This document shows positions 47,433-60,255 of a DNA stretch of 64,000 nt, one piece after another. Each line of letters starts with the position of its first letter. Positions within the stretch are counted from its first letter, which is position 1. Source of the DNA: Hirundichthys speculiger. Taxonomy: Eukaryota > Chordata > Actinopteri > Beloniformes > Exocoetidae. The notes under the pieces were generated by a model, which saw nothing but the letters and a program-made list of their open reading frames with translations, was not told where the DNA came from and did not search any database. Where the stretch lies: NCBI GenBank assembly GCA_018398805.1, contig JAGFBZ010000861.1, positions 467,501 to 531,500 on the forward strand, read 5' to 3'. The translations under genes were made by a program, and so were the position numbers.

Positions 47433-49396
47433 TAAGGTCTATGCAGTGCCACTTCAAAGCATTGTCATATTCAACTATGTGACAAATTTATCTCTTTCAG
47501 GCTTTTTTTTTTCTTTTTTTGCAACTGTCTGTCAATGGCATAAATAACAAACAAAAAAGGTCTGGCCAGAAAAAAGCTCTTGTCTAAAACAGTTTGATAC
47601 CCTCCTTGCTGCCAAATTGATATTGATATATAATTTGTGAATGAAGTTAAAAAAAAAAAAACAGCTCTGAAGAACCTGCCTTGTTAAAAGCGTTTTAATA
47701 AATAAAGTTGTCTCGACTCGCTCTGTAGGTAGCATCAAAATCTGATTTCCATATTCACCTGATTGTGTCAGTCACTCATTCTGGGTAAAACAGCCTTTCC
47801 AGGTCAGAGAGACGCTTCTCTTGTGATTTTCAAAGTTCAGCACGAACCAGAAAAAGAAGGAAAGTAGGAGGAGCAGCCTGTGAGGTGGCTACTCAACACT
47901 GACATCGCCAAAAACTTGGCGGTGTGAGGAGGAGGGGGGGGCAAAGAAAAAGTTAACGACACCAGACAATAAATTTTTCATTCACACTACACACCCGAGG
48001 TGAAATGTGCGAGCTGCAGCTGCAGCATGACGTGTAAAATGTGTTTGGATCTGGCCTGCAAACACTGCTGAGGAGTCCATGAAAGATGCATGGGGCCCCT
48101 GGAGAGGTATAAAGAATTTAGAGATATAAAGGATATATGACAAATAAATCAGGATGCAAATCTAACTGGGTGCCACTGGGACTTCTCCAATGAAAACGGC
48201 CTGAATAATTGAAGAGGAAGAGGAAACATTTCATCAATGAGAGGAGCAGTGGATGGAAAATGCTCCTCCCTCCATGTTTTCCAAACACTTTTCAGGTGTT
48301 TTCCAGGTCATTTTAGATGAGGGGAACTCCGGTGAAACAGGGGAGTCTCCAAGCACTTAAAACTGGTTTTGGAAAGGAAAGTGTTTAGCCGATTGTCCCA
48401 ACAAAGCTCTCAAATTTTATAAAGCTTCCAAAGCAAAAAGTTGAGGGTTAAATAACTGCAGTGAGTCCGAGAGAAACATTACAGTGTCAGTGACCGTGGG
48501 AGTGACCTCTTAGACTTCCAGAATATTTCCGCTCTTCGCTTCAGTGCTTAAGTAGGAGACCATGAGGAAGTTTTTCTCCTTCGAAGGAAAATGCTGCACT
48601 GAAGTGATAACTGACTCTTTCTTTTTATTATGTATCATTTCCAACTCTACCTCATGGTTTCCCATTCGTTTCTCCTGTTTGCCACATGGCTGCGAAAGTC
48701 ATTATGAAAGCAATAAACAAAGTATGAAATGTGCAAACAAACAAGTGAAACAAAAAAAAAAAAAGAGCAGACAGGTTGAAAGAGGGGAAAAGTTTATGCA
48801 ATGATTCAGTCTCACCAGTTTAGCCAGATGCTCCAAACTGAGAGGGAAAAAAAAAAAAAGTTAAGGGGAACTTATCACCAGGGTGAACCGCGGTTGCCAA
48901 GCACGTCAGTCACCAGGGATGCTGGCTCCCCATAGATGGGGTTCATTGATTAGAGCTGGAAGTCACCCCAGAGCTTTTGGAATCATTAAACACTTTAGTT
49001 TCTATGTTTTGTTTTTATTTTTGGAGAGGGGAAAATGAGAGCCCAGGGAATTGTGGGAAGGTATCAGAGGTCATATTCATTAAGAGGCTGGAGATCTTGT
49101 TCTGACTCCAAACTGTACTTCACTCCCGAACATCCGCCTCCATGACATCATTGGTGAGATCATGATTGGATGACCTTCATCACAGGGATACCTCGTATGG
49201 GACAAAGACGGGCCTACGTTGCCTGTTCTGTTCTATTTTCAAACTGCAAATGTTCCCGTGTAGTTTGAAAGTTCACTACTACTTTTTTGGTGATTGCTGA
49301 GTATTGTCAGTTCATTTGCAAAGTGGGCGTGAGGTTCTGAGTGAGGTTCTGCCTCAAGTGGATCTTTGTTCCAACCCCCAGCTAAGGTCATGAACT

Positions 49397-49670
49397 GTGG
49401 GTAGTGACCGAAAGAACGAGATCACGGATGCAAGCGGCAGAAATGGGTTTTCTCTGCAGGGTGAACTTAGAGATAGGGTGAGAAGTTCAGTCATTCTGGA
49501 GAGACTCAGAGTAGAGCCGGTGCTCCTTCACATCGAGAGGAGCCAGTTGAGGTGGTTCGGGCGTCTGGCTAGGATGCCCTCCTGGACAGCCTCCCTGGAG
49601 AGGTGTTTTGGAGCATGTCCAACTGGGAGAAGACTGCGGGGCAGACCCAGGACACGATGGAGAGATCATG
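49397..49670 (+). pseudogene. LINE ORF2 C-terminal fragment
   Basis: The frame carries LRDRVRSSVILERLRVEPVL, HIERSQLRWFGRLARMPSW and CPTGRRLRGRPRTRWRD, a signature C-terminal segment of an abundant fish LINE ORF2, downstream of the reverse-transcriptase palm. The palm and endonuclease are absent. The frame is cut at 49670 by the inserted DNA element, and the C-terminal continuation reappears after 50911. No intact enzyme can be made. Recognition of the segment is very reliable; clade name is uncertain. Confidence 0.85.
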
Positions 49671-50909
49671 GGCCCGATTTTGCCCCAAACCTCCTAAAGC
49701 TGCTATTAAGGGATAGCGGGTAGGGGGAGGGGCGTTCCCCCACAAAGAACGCAATCTTCCACCTCCGTAAACCCGCGATCTTACCTGCGCTAACCACTAT
49801 ATTACGCATATGTGGTTAGGGCGTTCCTCCTGTTAAACCAATCAGTGCATCAGTAGCCATTGCCTTTAAGAGCAGGTTGCGCTACCCGCAAACCGCTATG
49901 GAGCGTCTTTTCATCCAGATCGGAGCAGCACTCATGGGCAGCTCATCTGGGACTCTGCTTCCTTCCTCCTCCTCCTCTGCACTGATATACACATAAAAAA
50001 ATGTTGACACAGACAATTCCTATCGGCTACCTGAAAGTCCCAGATAGTTGGTGCGCTCCCGGTAAACACGCTCAGACAGAGCCGCGGGAACATATTTTCA
50101 GCAGGGGGTGCTGGAAGTCTTAGACAGTTGTGTGTCTTGGCGCAGCTGATGTGCTTTTTAAAATACTGCAGAACGAATCATTGGATGTGCATTTAAAGAT
50201 CACGAACAATTAATGTTCCTGTCCCTCCTCGACCACCAACAGTTTCAGACATATCGGAAATAAATTCCCGGATCCAACCTTTTCCAGCTTGACACCAGAG
50301 CCACAGAGCTCTATTTGATGATCTGACCTGTTTAAAAACAGAAGTGACTGTGATGTCGGCCATGACGGATTTTGAGGGGAAATGTCCCAAAGATCTCCTT
50401 GGTTTCCTCCACAGCAGACATCTGAATGAGATCATGACTGACGTGTCTGGCCGTGACTATTCTGATATCCACCACAACTGCTGACCAGACATCCTCTGAC
50501 CTCAAGAGAATAAAAACTTATGCAAGTAATACGGTGATGCGTAATCGAGAGGTTGAGCCGTTTGTGCACGTCCACATGTGACCAGGTGGACGCACATTTA
50601 TGCCATTTGGACACACTCTTTTACGCGCCAACATGCGGGTTGCACTTTCCGCAAACTCGGTATCTTGCGATCGCTGGTTTAGGATAGCAGGTAGCAGGTG
50701 GTCAGACTACCCGCTATCCTAAACCTGCGATTGCAAGATACCGAGTTTGCGGAAAGCGCAAAAGACACGCCCATTGCCACACCTACAATGTGAGTAAGCG
50801 AATCGGCAGAGCAGGTAGCGGCTTTAGGGAAGCGGAAGATTGCATTAGTGGTTAGCGGAGGTTCCTAAACCCGCAATTTGTGGGTAGCGGGAGGTGTACG
50901 ATCGGGGCC
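49671..50909. mobile_element. Unclassified DNA transposon, GGCCCCGAT termini
   Basis: Inserted in the LINE. The left end begins GGCCCGATTTT and the reverse complement of the right end begins GGCCCCGATCGT. Subterminal symmetry extends through GCTAACCACTA, CGCAATCTTCC and TAAACCCGC blocks on the left and the same motifs inverted on the right. The motif GGATAGCGGGTAG recurs at the left end and in the central cruciform. The target site looks like a TAC/CATG-type short duplication that has mutated, so PIF/Harbinger (3-bp) is possible but unproven. An 80-codon minus frame (50193-50435) is not recognised. Confidence 0.6.
50640..50761. repeat. Cruciform: 55-bp arms, 12-bp loop
   Basis: Arms 50640-50694 and 50707-50761 are reverse complements with four mismatches in 55. 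The arm core includes CGCAAACTCGGTATCTTGC and GGTTTAGGATAGC. Lies near the right end of the DNA element inserted in the LINE. Confidence 0.92.
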
Positions 50910-51005
50910 TACATCTCTTAGCTGGTCTGGGAGCACCTCGATGTTCTCTCAGAGGAACTGGTGGAAGCGGCCAGGAGAAGGACTGGTTCAGGAGCCATCA
51001 GGTTA

Positions 51006-51225
51006 ACAATTCAAACTCTAGTCTGTATATTGTATTTATTCCCATTTAAAGATCATTTGCACTACCATTTTTTATAGTCATTTGCACTGTTTTATTTAGG
51101 CTGATTTCCATGCACATCTTATTTATTTCCACTGACTTCTGTGTTTTTAATCTGAGGAAGCCACACTTGAAATTTCCTTTGGTGATGCAGTCTGAGTGAC
51201 AATAAAGGAATCTTGAAAATATCAA
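51006..51225 (+). repeat. Possible retroposon 3' tail
   Basis: T-rich sequence with TTTGCACTGTTTTATTTA, then AAATTTCCTTTGG and GACAATAAAGGAATCTTGAA, the general layout of fish retroposon 3' ends (a TTTCC-type block and an AATAAAGG-ATCTTGA terminus). Probably a separate insertion next to the LINE piece. Weak call. Confidence 0.4.
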
Positions 51226-54199
51226 ACGTTAAAACTGAACAATTATTGAGTTTTCAGAGAAAAATAAGAATCCTATTCATTCAATCTGTTGCATCCGTCT
51301 GAGAACGTTGAGACAGAAAAAGAAAAAAAAAGTCACATATGACAAAACAGTTGAAGCTGAGTATTAAGGCTCACAGTAATGACTAACCATTGTATTTAAA
51401 AAGAGCATTCAGACATATAGACAAGGAGAGACAACAATTGACAACTTACGTATGTTGTTTCTCAGTTTGAGATTGAGATTGTAAAAGAACAATTTCATCA
51501 CCTACAGCATATAAAAGCCTGAAACGATTCAACAGATCTGACAAAACCTATGAACGCAGGAAACAAGATGCTGAATCACTGACATTAAAAACTACGTGCA
51601 CATGTGTGAAATCAACATGAGTAAATACATTCTGCTCATATTACAGCAGCGTGCCCCCCCCCAAAAAAGAAATAATTAAAATAAAATAACAGAGAGCCAG
51701 CTTAACCCCATTTAAGCAAGAATTTATTTTCAAAACTACAACTGACCACCTCAGAAGTGATGCAATATAATCCTAAAAATGCTCTAATTCCAACTCTCTT
51801 TGAAACATGTTGCTTTCACTGAAGTCAGAGGGAGCAAATGAATAAATAAATAAACTCATCCATGTCATCTTTTAGTTGTCATCTTTGAATATTTGGCAGA
51901 TCTCTCTGTTCTATTTTAAATTACATTTAAAATCACGTGTGTGAAAGCATCCTAAGTGATTTTACTTTATTTATTTAGTAGTTGTATTTTAAAATATCTG
52001 TACGTTGGTTGCAGGTCTTTCACTAACCCCGCAAATTTAAAAAAACAAAAAAACAAAAAAAAGGCCGTAAAGTTTCTGAATTACCACATTTTTCAATCAG
52101 TACATGAGAAATCTCACGTAGGGGAGACCACAGGAGGAGCAAAAGAGGTCAAAAAATATGATTTTAAAAAGAAATTAAATAAATAACTCTCACTTTAAGA
52201 CATTTTCTTTGGTTCTGCTTTGCCTCAGAGGTCAGAACAGCAGCTGGTTCAACACAGAGTCCTAAATGATCTGTCACTCTGAGTTAAACACAGGTATGCT
52301 CATGGGCTGACATGGCTCTGTTGTGACAAATGCGTGAGCTCAGTGTCACATCTCATACTGTGGAGTGACTGACATACCAAAGGCCGTCGACTCGCCACTA
52401 GACACAGCCTGTCCACACACTTTGCATTTTAAATGCAACTGAAATGACAGATGTCCTTGGATGTGTAACAGTTTTCTCACCGGTAAATCCTACTGATGCA
52501 ACTATTCTGCACATTAGGATGAGTTTGTCAGTCATCATCTCTACCCGTCCTATAACGGATAGGTAGCAGAGGCGGCTGGGGGGACTTACTTTGTTGTTGG
52601 CACATTTATCAGCAACCCTGCGGTTGAAGTCAGTCATTTCAGTCTGAAGCTTTTTTCTCCAGGGACAACATGGCCGAAGCACTCAGCCTCTCGTGGGTCG
52701 TCGTTATTCTGAGAAACCCTCTGACCCTTATTGAAGTAGAAAAGCATCTCTTGGCCTCAGCAGTTAACTAAACAGTATCTGAAAATATCTCAGACACGTC
52801 ATTGTCCATAAACAGAATCTCCTCTTTGCTGTAAATGAGGCCGAGCTCATTCCCAGGACTTTTAAGAAAGGGGAGAGGGAAGCAAACTAAAGTATAGCTG
52901 AGAGATGCTTCACATGTCATGTCTTCTGCTGTTGAATGTGTAAGCCGGTCGGGTCCAGGATCTTACCTGGCAACAGATGCTGATTGGTTGATTGGTGGTC
53001 ATTAACAAACAACTAAAAATTCCACTGTCAACCTTCTGGAAAACTCATATTCTCCAAGTAAAAGATCTGACTCAGCTCACATGACAGGGAAAGGTTCATC
53101 GTCCTCCATAGAGTCTGGCATGATCGCCAACCGACAACCAGGAGGAGGGTGAGTTGACCGTCTAGTTCTCAAGGTCTATGTGGCTGCCCACTACTGACAG
53201 TCTACATGTTGAAGTCCAGCTGGAACACATTTAAATCATTGCTTATAGGCACTCATAGCCTTTCATGTCTCTTGCATGATAGCAGTTCTCTCCATTTTAA
53301 CGAAGGCCGGTGCATCCCAGCACCTCCCATTGACCAGCCGCAACTGATAAGTTAAATCTGTCAAAACACTGTCGACTCCCACAAAAGACAGAACTACTAT
53401 GAGAAGGGAAGGTTTTGTGTGGCTAGCTGTTTTCTTCAGGGCATAGTCATGCAGTGTGTCTATTAGTAATCATCTACTGAATAATATTTAAGCCTATCTG
53501 TGAAATTGTATCTCTAACACTGACCATGTGTTCATTAATAGCTAACAATGTCCAACTTTAAATGACAACAGATTATAAAAGTTAAAAAGTCTTGGACCAT
53601 ATCTGGTAGAATAGGGCTGGACTTAGATTTTCTGCACTTGAACCCAAGTCCGAACCAAGCCCTAATTTTAAGGACTTGTGACTTCACTCTGACTTAAAGG
53701 AGCTACATGACCGGTCAACAACTGTTAAAACTCACTTTTGCCGCTTCCTTTCACAGGCGGCTAGCCTGCTACCACCGTGCAGAGCTGCAGTTGTAGTTGT
53801 AGCCTGCTGTTGAGACGGGACTCATTCTGGGATTTTTCCACAATGGAAAAGACATTTCATCAGCCACCATCAACTGGTGCAGTTGACCTTCCAGTTCGAA
53901 CTGTACTTTTGTAAGTTAACGTCAATTTTATCTCTTTTATTGCTTTCTAGGTGATAGAGAGACGCGTCTATGACGAAGTCTACATAATTAAACTTAAGAA
54001 AGCTTCTTTTGAAGTCAAAACTAACTCAATAAAATAAAAACAAGGTACTGTATATAAACTATGTTTGTACCCTGAAGTATGGCTCCTTATTTTCATTTAT
54101 TTTTTTATTTTTTTATGACTCTGCCTGTGTGAAAGAAGGGCATGGGTGGCAGGGCTACCTTGAAAAGGAGATGAGAGGAACTTCCTCTCCTTGGAGCAG

Positions 54200-54440
54200 G
54201 CACAAAGCAGCCTGCAGTGGTGTGCGGGGGGGGGGGGGCAGGATAGCCGGTGGACGGGCCCGGGGCCGGTGCCAGGGGCCGGGGTCTTTGTGCCTTTTTG
54301 TTAGCCGTGGCAGCACCCCCGAGGTCCGGTGGACACACGCCTGGTTCAGTCGATGACAGCTTTGTCTCGGCTTGGAGGGCAGCCATGAGCCGGGCGCGCA
54401 GGTTGTCGTGACAACTGTGCGGCGCAGCAAACAGGCACAC
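54200..54440. other. GC- and CpG-rich patch
   Basis: Contains GGACGGGCCCGGGGCCGG, GAGCCGGGCGCGCAGG and TGTGCGGCGCAGC, with many CG dinucleotides compared with the surroundings. Could be a small CpG island or just a GC-rich conserved block. No transcription start features can be confirmed. A G13 run lies at 54226-54238. Confidence 0.4.
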
Positions 54441-54881
54441 GCGGACCCAAAGAGATGGAGATGAAAACAGCTCGATCCATGATCTCACTTCACGAACGAT
54501 CGGACGAACGAACGCAGAGTTCGAACCATGCGTGCCACATGCTCGCATTTGTCAGAAGCAAAAGAAACCCTTTACATTCAAACATAATAAAGGCCGTCAA
54601 AAATGTCTACCCCCAATTTCACATCGTAAATGTACAAAATAGAAAAGAGCAAGCTGTGTGCTGATGTAGGTTTTCGCGTGTCGGCCTGCTCATGTCTGTC
54701 TGACCGCTTGTCTCTGAACCTCGTTCACCTGGAGCCACGCTACAGAGGAATGTGCTCGGCGGCGCTGCGCTCCAAGCCTTGTGCATCTTTCAACCCTAAA
54801 CTATGCTGGGATCTCAGAGAAACGGAGCATCCGTTGACAGCAGCCGCTCCTCCAAAGACATGCTTCTCATGCCCCATGGAG

Positions 54882-54882
<1 letters not shown>

Positions 54883-54913
<31 letters not shown>
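54883..54913. repeat. C-run (31 C)
   Basis: Thirty-one consecutive C. The minus strand has strong G-quadruplex potential. A second C14 run occurs at 55161-55174. Frames here give poly-Pro or poly-Gly and are artefacts. Confidence 0.95.
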
Positions 54914-57900
54914 ATCCCTCCCTGTACACGAGATGCTGGTTCCAACCCCCTCCAGCCCTCTCTCCTGCAATCAAAGACAGCTTCATTATCTGCTGGCTAA
55001 TTTTTGGGCCCGCCCCCCCAAGACGGCTCCCAGGTAACCACGGCGCAGGTTCACCCTCCTCCTCTGCACCTCTACGGAACAGCCGTTCAGAGACTCCAAG
55101 GCCACAAGGCTGCCCCCCCCCCAACAAAGGGGTCTCTCAAGAGCCTGGGCTTCCATTGCACCCCCCCCCCCCCCACCCCCTCCACCTGCGTGGGGAGGAA
55201 CGGAAGGGATATTAGGGAGGAGAAGGAGGGTAGGGGGGCGGGGTGTTGAGTCCTGAATCTCCACAGCAGGAGAAGCGCCAGCACTGGGACAGGCGTGGAT
55301 AGAACATTTGAATGCCCCGACCGGGGACACACCGTCGTGCCTCTCCAATTAAATTACCCAGTCCACAATGGCGAGGCCTCGAGAACTGACACCTCCATTG
55401 AGAGCGTGTCAGCAGCTTTGTGGGGACCGACAATTTCCATCTCTGCAGAAATAGATTTGCTCCCAAGGGGAGCAACAATAGCAGGGCAATCCTTCTAATG
55501 CTCGTTTTTTGGGAGGAAAATAGGGATGAGAGCTAGGGATTTGGAAGGTTTACTCACAGGGACGAAGGGAATTCTCGTTTTGGACGTGATAATATATTTG
55601 AAGTGTCTCTGACAAAACCCAGTGTGCGATGAATGTGTTGTACTTCAGGTGTAAGCCAAACTCACCCTCAGCAACGTAGCATGTTTTGATAAGTCCAATT
55701 AAACACATATCTTTGCACAATTTCAGCAACTTGGCAGCTTTTTTCCTTTGGAGTGAAGAGAGCTGATGATAGCCATGACATATTCAACTCTAACGACAGC
55801 ACAGCCTTTCACAGGAAGACTGTGTCACACTGCGTTTATTCAATTAAATGAATTATGGGCCCACAAAAGTGACAGATCACATTTCTCTGCCAAAAGTCAA
55901 TATTTACTCAGTACTTGGACATATGCTATGCGATTATTTTTCAAAAAGAGATAATAAGCCACTTTGTTCACTGAAAAAAAAAAACAGGTAAGAAGACTGT
56001 TCTACAGTGAAGAAATCACTCAAGATAAGTGTTTGATGCAGTCATAAGTCATGTGAAGAGAAGCGAGACGATGAAAGGATGACACATGGATGCTGTACTC
56101 ACTCACTGGAAGCGAAGGTATCCCACTAAGCCGTCAACACGAAGCACTTTTCACGTATTAAAATGCTGCTGGCGTGAGGCGTCTACAAAAAAACAAAAAA
56201 ATCTTTCTTTGTAACAGCTCAGTGGGCTCATCACTCACATCCACAGCTGAAGATGCAGGAATCCGTCTGTGCAAAAGCAATCATTGCCAATTCCTTCAGG
56301 AAGAATTTGGAAGAGACACAACTTGCCACCTCTGAAATGAGCAAAACCAACGAACACGTGCACACAGTCATCTTTTCCACACGACACAACTGGGTATATG
56401 ATCTGCACTGCGCCAGGAGTCGGCACTGGTTTGTTTTAACCATCACCACGGCGCTGGACTGACTTTATCCAAAAACGTGTCGGTTGCTTAAATTTAACCA
56501 AATGGTCACCACAAAGGAGAAACGTATGAATGTTTCTGTTTTGGCAGGCACTGACAAAAAAAAAAAAAGTCATTCTTTCAATGCAAATGGGAGAAAAACA
56601 GGAGCAAAATGAGCAAACGTTTCCAGCATACGTTTATTTCTCTACGGCTGAATCAACGCAGCTGCAGTCTTCAGACAGTTAGCGTTACAGTGTCAGTGTT
56701 TTCTGACAATATTAGATTAGAGCAATGCTTAAAAACACTTCCAGCCTGTTCAATACATCTGTCAAGTAATTAAAAACCAAATTTGAGTATTCCCCATCAA
56801 GTTGTTTGAATGAAAATTGCTCAAACATAAATTTCTTTATAAATATCATATTTAGGTGTTGGACGCCAACAAACCAAAGTGCATGTTTCCCCTCCCCGTA
56901 CCTTCTTTTATTAGTCTCTGGAGAAATCCCAGCAAGACTTTTGACTCTGGCAACATAAAGACGCGGTTGTTCTGTTCAAAGTGAATATGACTGACAAAGG
57001 TACATGGATAATACGTCTGTCCTCCCTCTCTGCTCTAAGTGGATGCTGCTGAAAAGAAAAGCCTTTACGTCTGACCCCGAGAGGTCAGACTGATACGAGC
57101 CGCTGTTTGTGCTTGCGCGTGCATGTAGGGGTGTTTCCAGTTTCTTTTACAGCCTCAGGTACCTGCCACAGAGGTGGTTGTTTTTCCTGTTGTCTGCTCA
57201 GGAAAGTCTAGTCATCTAAATCTTGCCTGGTGGATGTGATGAAAACCATGATGAACTATTTGATGAGTGCAGTAAGGAATCACAAAAGAACAAAGTTACA
57301 TTTCCAAAATAATGTTCTGGGATTTCTGCAACTGATGACCTGCAATTAGTCTATTTGTTTTTTTACAGCAGCACAAAGGAACTTTTACAATTTTTAGAGC
57401 TTTGGGTTCCTCTACAAGCAGTGGACTTTAAGTCCCTTTTACAAGAATCTAATTTTGACAGGTCACTCTCAATTTCTCAATTTCACTGCTTTCTTTAGCC
57501 TCTTAGTCTCTGCTGTGATGCCCTCTATAGTTCAAAGAGCTAGTTTATTCATCGCTGATCTCCGACCAGGATGGGCCGCTGTTGAGAAATTTCTTCCTAC
57601 TCATAATAATCTTCCTACCCGAGTTGTCTGCGCATGCGTATAGCAGCAACTTCAGGAGGCCATAATATTCTGCTGCCTGACCGTTATCACGGAAGAGAAA
57701 AGGTTAGTTTCTTGTATTTTTAATACTTTGTATGGACAGTATTTATATTGCATAGGTTTGACAGACAAATCAGATGCACGTCTTTATGATACATATGCCT
57801 GTGTGTGAGTGAATGTGCTTTTCCAGCTGGATTAAACCTTGTTCAGGAGGCTACTTTACAGGGTTTGTCGTATATTCGTTGGCAAGATGATAAATCTCAA

Positions 57901-60255
57901 ACATAATTGTAATCCGTTATATTACGTGAGAAAAATGCGTAATTATGATTACTTTTTAAAGTTACATCTGAACACTTTCTGCAAAAACTTTAGCAGATAA
58001 TTATGGTTATTAAATGTGTATAATAATATGCTACCACCCAAAACACAGAGGAGAATCAGATATATGTGCTGGTAGGATATTGTTACAATGTAGGAAAAAT
58101 TACAGATGAGGCTGTATAATTTTCCGTAGGAAAAAATTTTAGGTAGGAAGAAATTTCAGATCATAACTTTGTAAAATTAAGCAAATATTTATCCAACTAA
58201 AACTGAAACTGATACTTTAACATAAAGCCCTCTGTTCTGCTTTAACCTTCATGCCAGGCTGAACGGCTGTTTGATAACCACTCACAGAAGAGAACCGATG
58301 GAGCGTCGGGTCTGTCAGTTACCTGGGGTGTTTGAGGCGTTTGATGACGAGCATTTAGAGCATGTGCAGCAAGTAGCAACAAAGTCGGTCACTGAAGACA
58401 GTTGGTATCGGCCAGAGTTGGTTACCGGGACAACAAGTCTCACAGACAGTGACATTAGCATCACTGTCAGACTGTAGAAGGTCACCGAAATAAACATAAG
58501 AGTTTTTTTTATTCCCCTCAAACAAGCCAACAATATTTTTCTGATGGACACACAAGAAAGGAAAGGTGATGCGATTACACACCTGAAAATAACAGACGAC
58601 GTTATAATCTTGAAACACTGAAGAATTACTGCACACGTGCAGGATATGGAGTCACACCGCCAGAGCACAGTACAGACCAGGGGAAAGCCAACTTCCCATC
58701 AGGTTTATATTTAACACTCTCATTCTTGCTACAGGTCATATTTGAAAAATAGAGCAATTTTTACTTATTAAAAAAAAAAGAAAGAGTTCAGTGTCCTCTG
58801 TTAAGAAAAGAAAAGTCCCTAAGCCCAGAGGATTTTCTTTGTCCAATCAAAGACACCGGAGAGTCCAAGAGCCAGAGGAAAGAAATGAAGAAAATAATTC
58901 TCTTCCTTTGTCTCAGTTTCTGGGTCAAGGTCTAATTGATTTCTTGATTAGTCGTCCATCAAACTAAATCACAACCTGCTTTCACACCTTGATGGGAGTG
59001 TGATTTCATACTTGAGGTATTCATTAATGTTGAGCACTTTATTTATCTTTTATAACAAGTCTATTCCACTCATTCTTTGGTCAAGCATAAAGGGATGAAG
59101 GGAAAAAAAGTAATACTGAAAAACTGTGAAAATTACATTTTTTTTTCTTTAAGTTAATTTTCACCTTTTTTTTCCATAAGGAATTTAAAAAGGCGGGATT
59201 ATTCATCTCTTGACAACAGCTCAATTATGGCAATAATTTTGTTTTTCATTTGTTATCATCAGGGGAAATATGCCGTAACACAGGAACTCACACAGTGTAA
59301 CTCATACTGTACACAAGATATACATAGAGCGCGAGTGACATTCATGCATTTAATTTGTCGAACGAGGGTCGATCCTCATGTGATACATAGGCTTCAGCCT
59401 GCAATTATCTCCTCAAGAGCACAATGTAGGCATAATTTCCCCAGACTGCATAATTATCCTTGAGTGAGATGACAAACTCATCACTGAGTTTTGAGAAATA
59501 ATCACTTCAATCTGGTAGATTTAGCTAGAGTCTATAAGAATCTATTTTTAACCCTTTTGTTACCAGAAGTCTCAATATCAGTTTCACCAGAAAATGTGCA
59601 ATAGGTACATTTTTCCAATAACTTCAGAACCTAATTATGTCAAAATCTGGTGGTTAGGAATTTAGGATATCAGCATATCCAAAGCTGTTGTTTTCTTTTG
59701 CGTACCATAAATGTAGTCCGTGAACAGTAACATTAATGAACCCTAACCAGGTATTTTTGTAATATCTAAACCTAATTAAGTATCTTAATTTCAATCCCAA
59801 ACATGAATTTCAACTCAGAAACTTTACTATTTGTATATTGAGAGTAGAAAAGCGAAAGGACTGTGTGAAATGTGCAGAATAGGTCTTGATGTGGTGCAGA
59901 GTCGTGATTGATGATTTATTGCTCCCTAAAACCATAACAGTCAAATCACCAGTGTTGAACGTACAGTTGAAAGCAGATGTTTACATACACTGGATATAAA
60001 GACACTGTCACTGTCTTACATTAAATCAAGTTTTCCTGTTTCAGGTCAGCTAGGATTACCTATTTTTTCTCTCTTTCTTTCTTCTTTTACAACTGTCGTC
60101 ATATATGTGGTGGGTTGGTGCCAAGACTGGCAACAACTCCTCTTTTATACGCAATTTTGATCTCGCAGCAGATGTACGTTTTCTTGTGCATGTGTGAGCA
60201 TGAGGGTGAGCGTGTCCTTCACCAGGCCTCTTGACAGTCTGAGCTAACATACTTT

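Larger units (their letters stand above)
45043..49351. other. Noncoding DNA with low-complexity tracts
   Basis: No gene recognised. Holds a GA microsatellite (45985-46019), a 400-base purine-rich block (46480-46880) and a GT/G-run tract (47366-47432). About 45670-45850 (ATAATGCAGGACGCATTAAT, ATTTCAGCGCATTTCATGG) and 48890-49100 (CATTGATTAGAGCTGG, ATCATTAAACAC) are repeat-poor, AT-core-rich stretches that could be conserved noncoding elements. That is unproven. Confidence 0.4.
49352..51005 (+). mobile_element. LINE 3' part, split by a DNA element
   Basis: Left piece 49352-49670 and right piece about 50911-51005 join into the familiar fish LINE sequence. The left piece runs from the GGTCATGAACTGTGGGTAGT block through GACACGATGGAGAGATCATG. 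The right piece continues TCTCTTAGCTGGTCTGGGAG and GTGGAAGCGGCCAGGAGAAG. About 1.24 kb of another element (49671-50909) lies between. An internal deletion upstream is likely, because TTCTGCCTCAAGTGGAT runs directly into CTTTGTTCCAACCCCC. The clade (RTE-like, Nimb/I-like or other) cannot be settled by eye. Confidence 0.8.
51226..59961. other. Noncoding DNA; GC-rich centre
   Basis: Almost nine kilobases without a defensible gene. The part at 54140-55260 is GC-rich with G- and C-runs, which lowers stop frequency and produces long but overlapping frames on all strands. About 55310-55510 (CTCCAATTAAATTACCC, GACAATTTCCATCTCTGC) and 59330-59470 (TGCAATTATCTCC, GCATAATTATCCTTGAG) are repeat-poor AT-core stretches resembling conserved noncoding elements, unproven. 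57460-58480 contains short frames without known homologues. Confidence 0.4.

Noticed and set aside
54105..55478. Many long frames on all strands, some over 140 codons
   Set aside because: GC-rich sequence with C- and G-runs lacks stop codons; frames overlap each other and consist of poly-Pro, poly-Gly or unrelated residues.
58298..58477. Small ATG-started frame (MERRVCQLPG start)
   Set aside because: Sixty codons, no recognised domain, within chance expectation.
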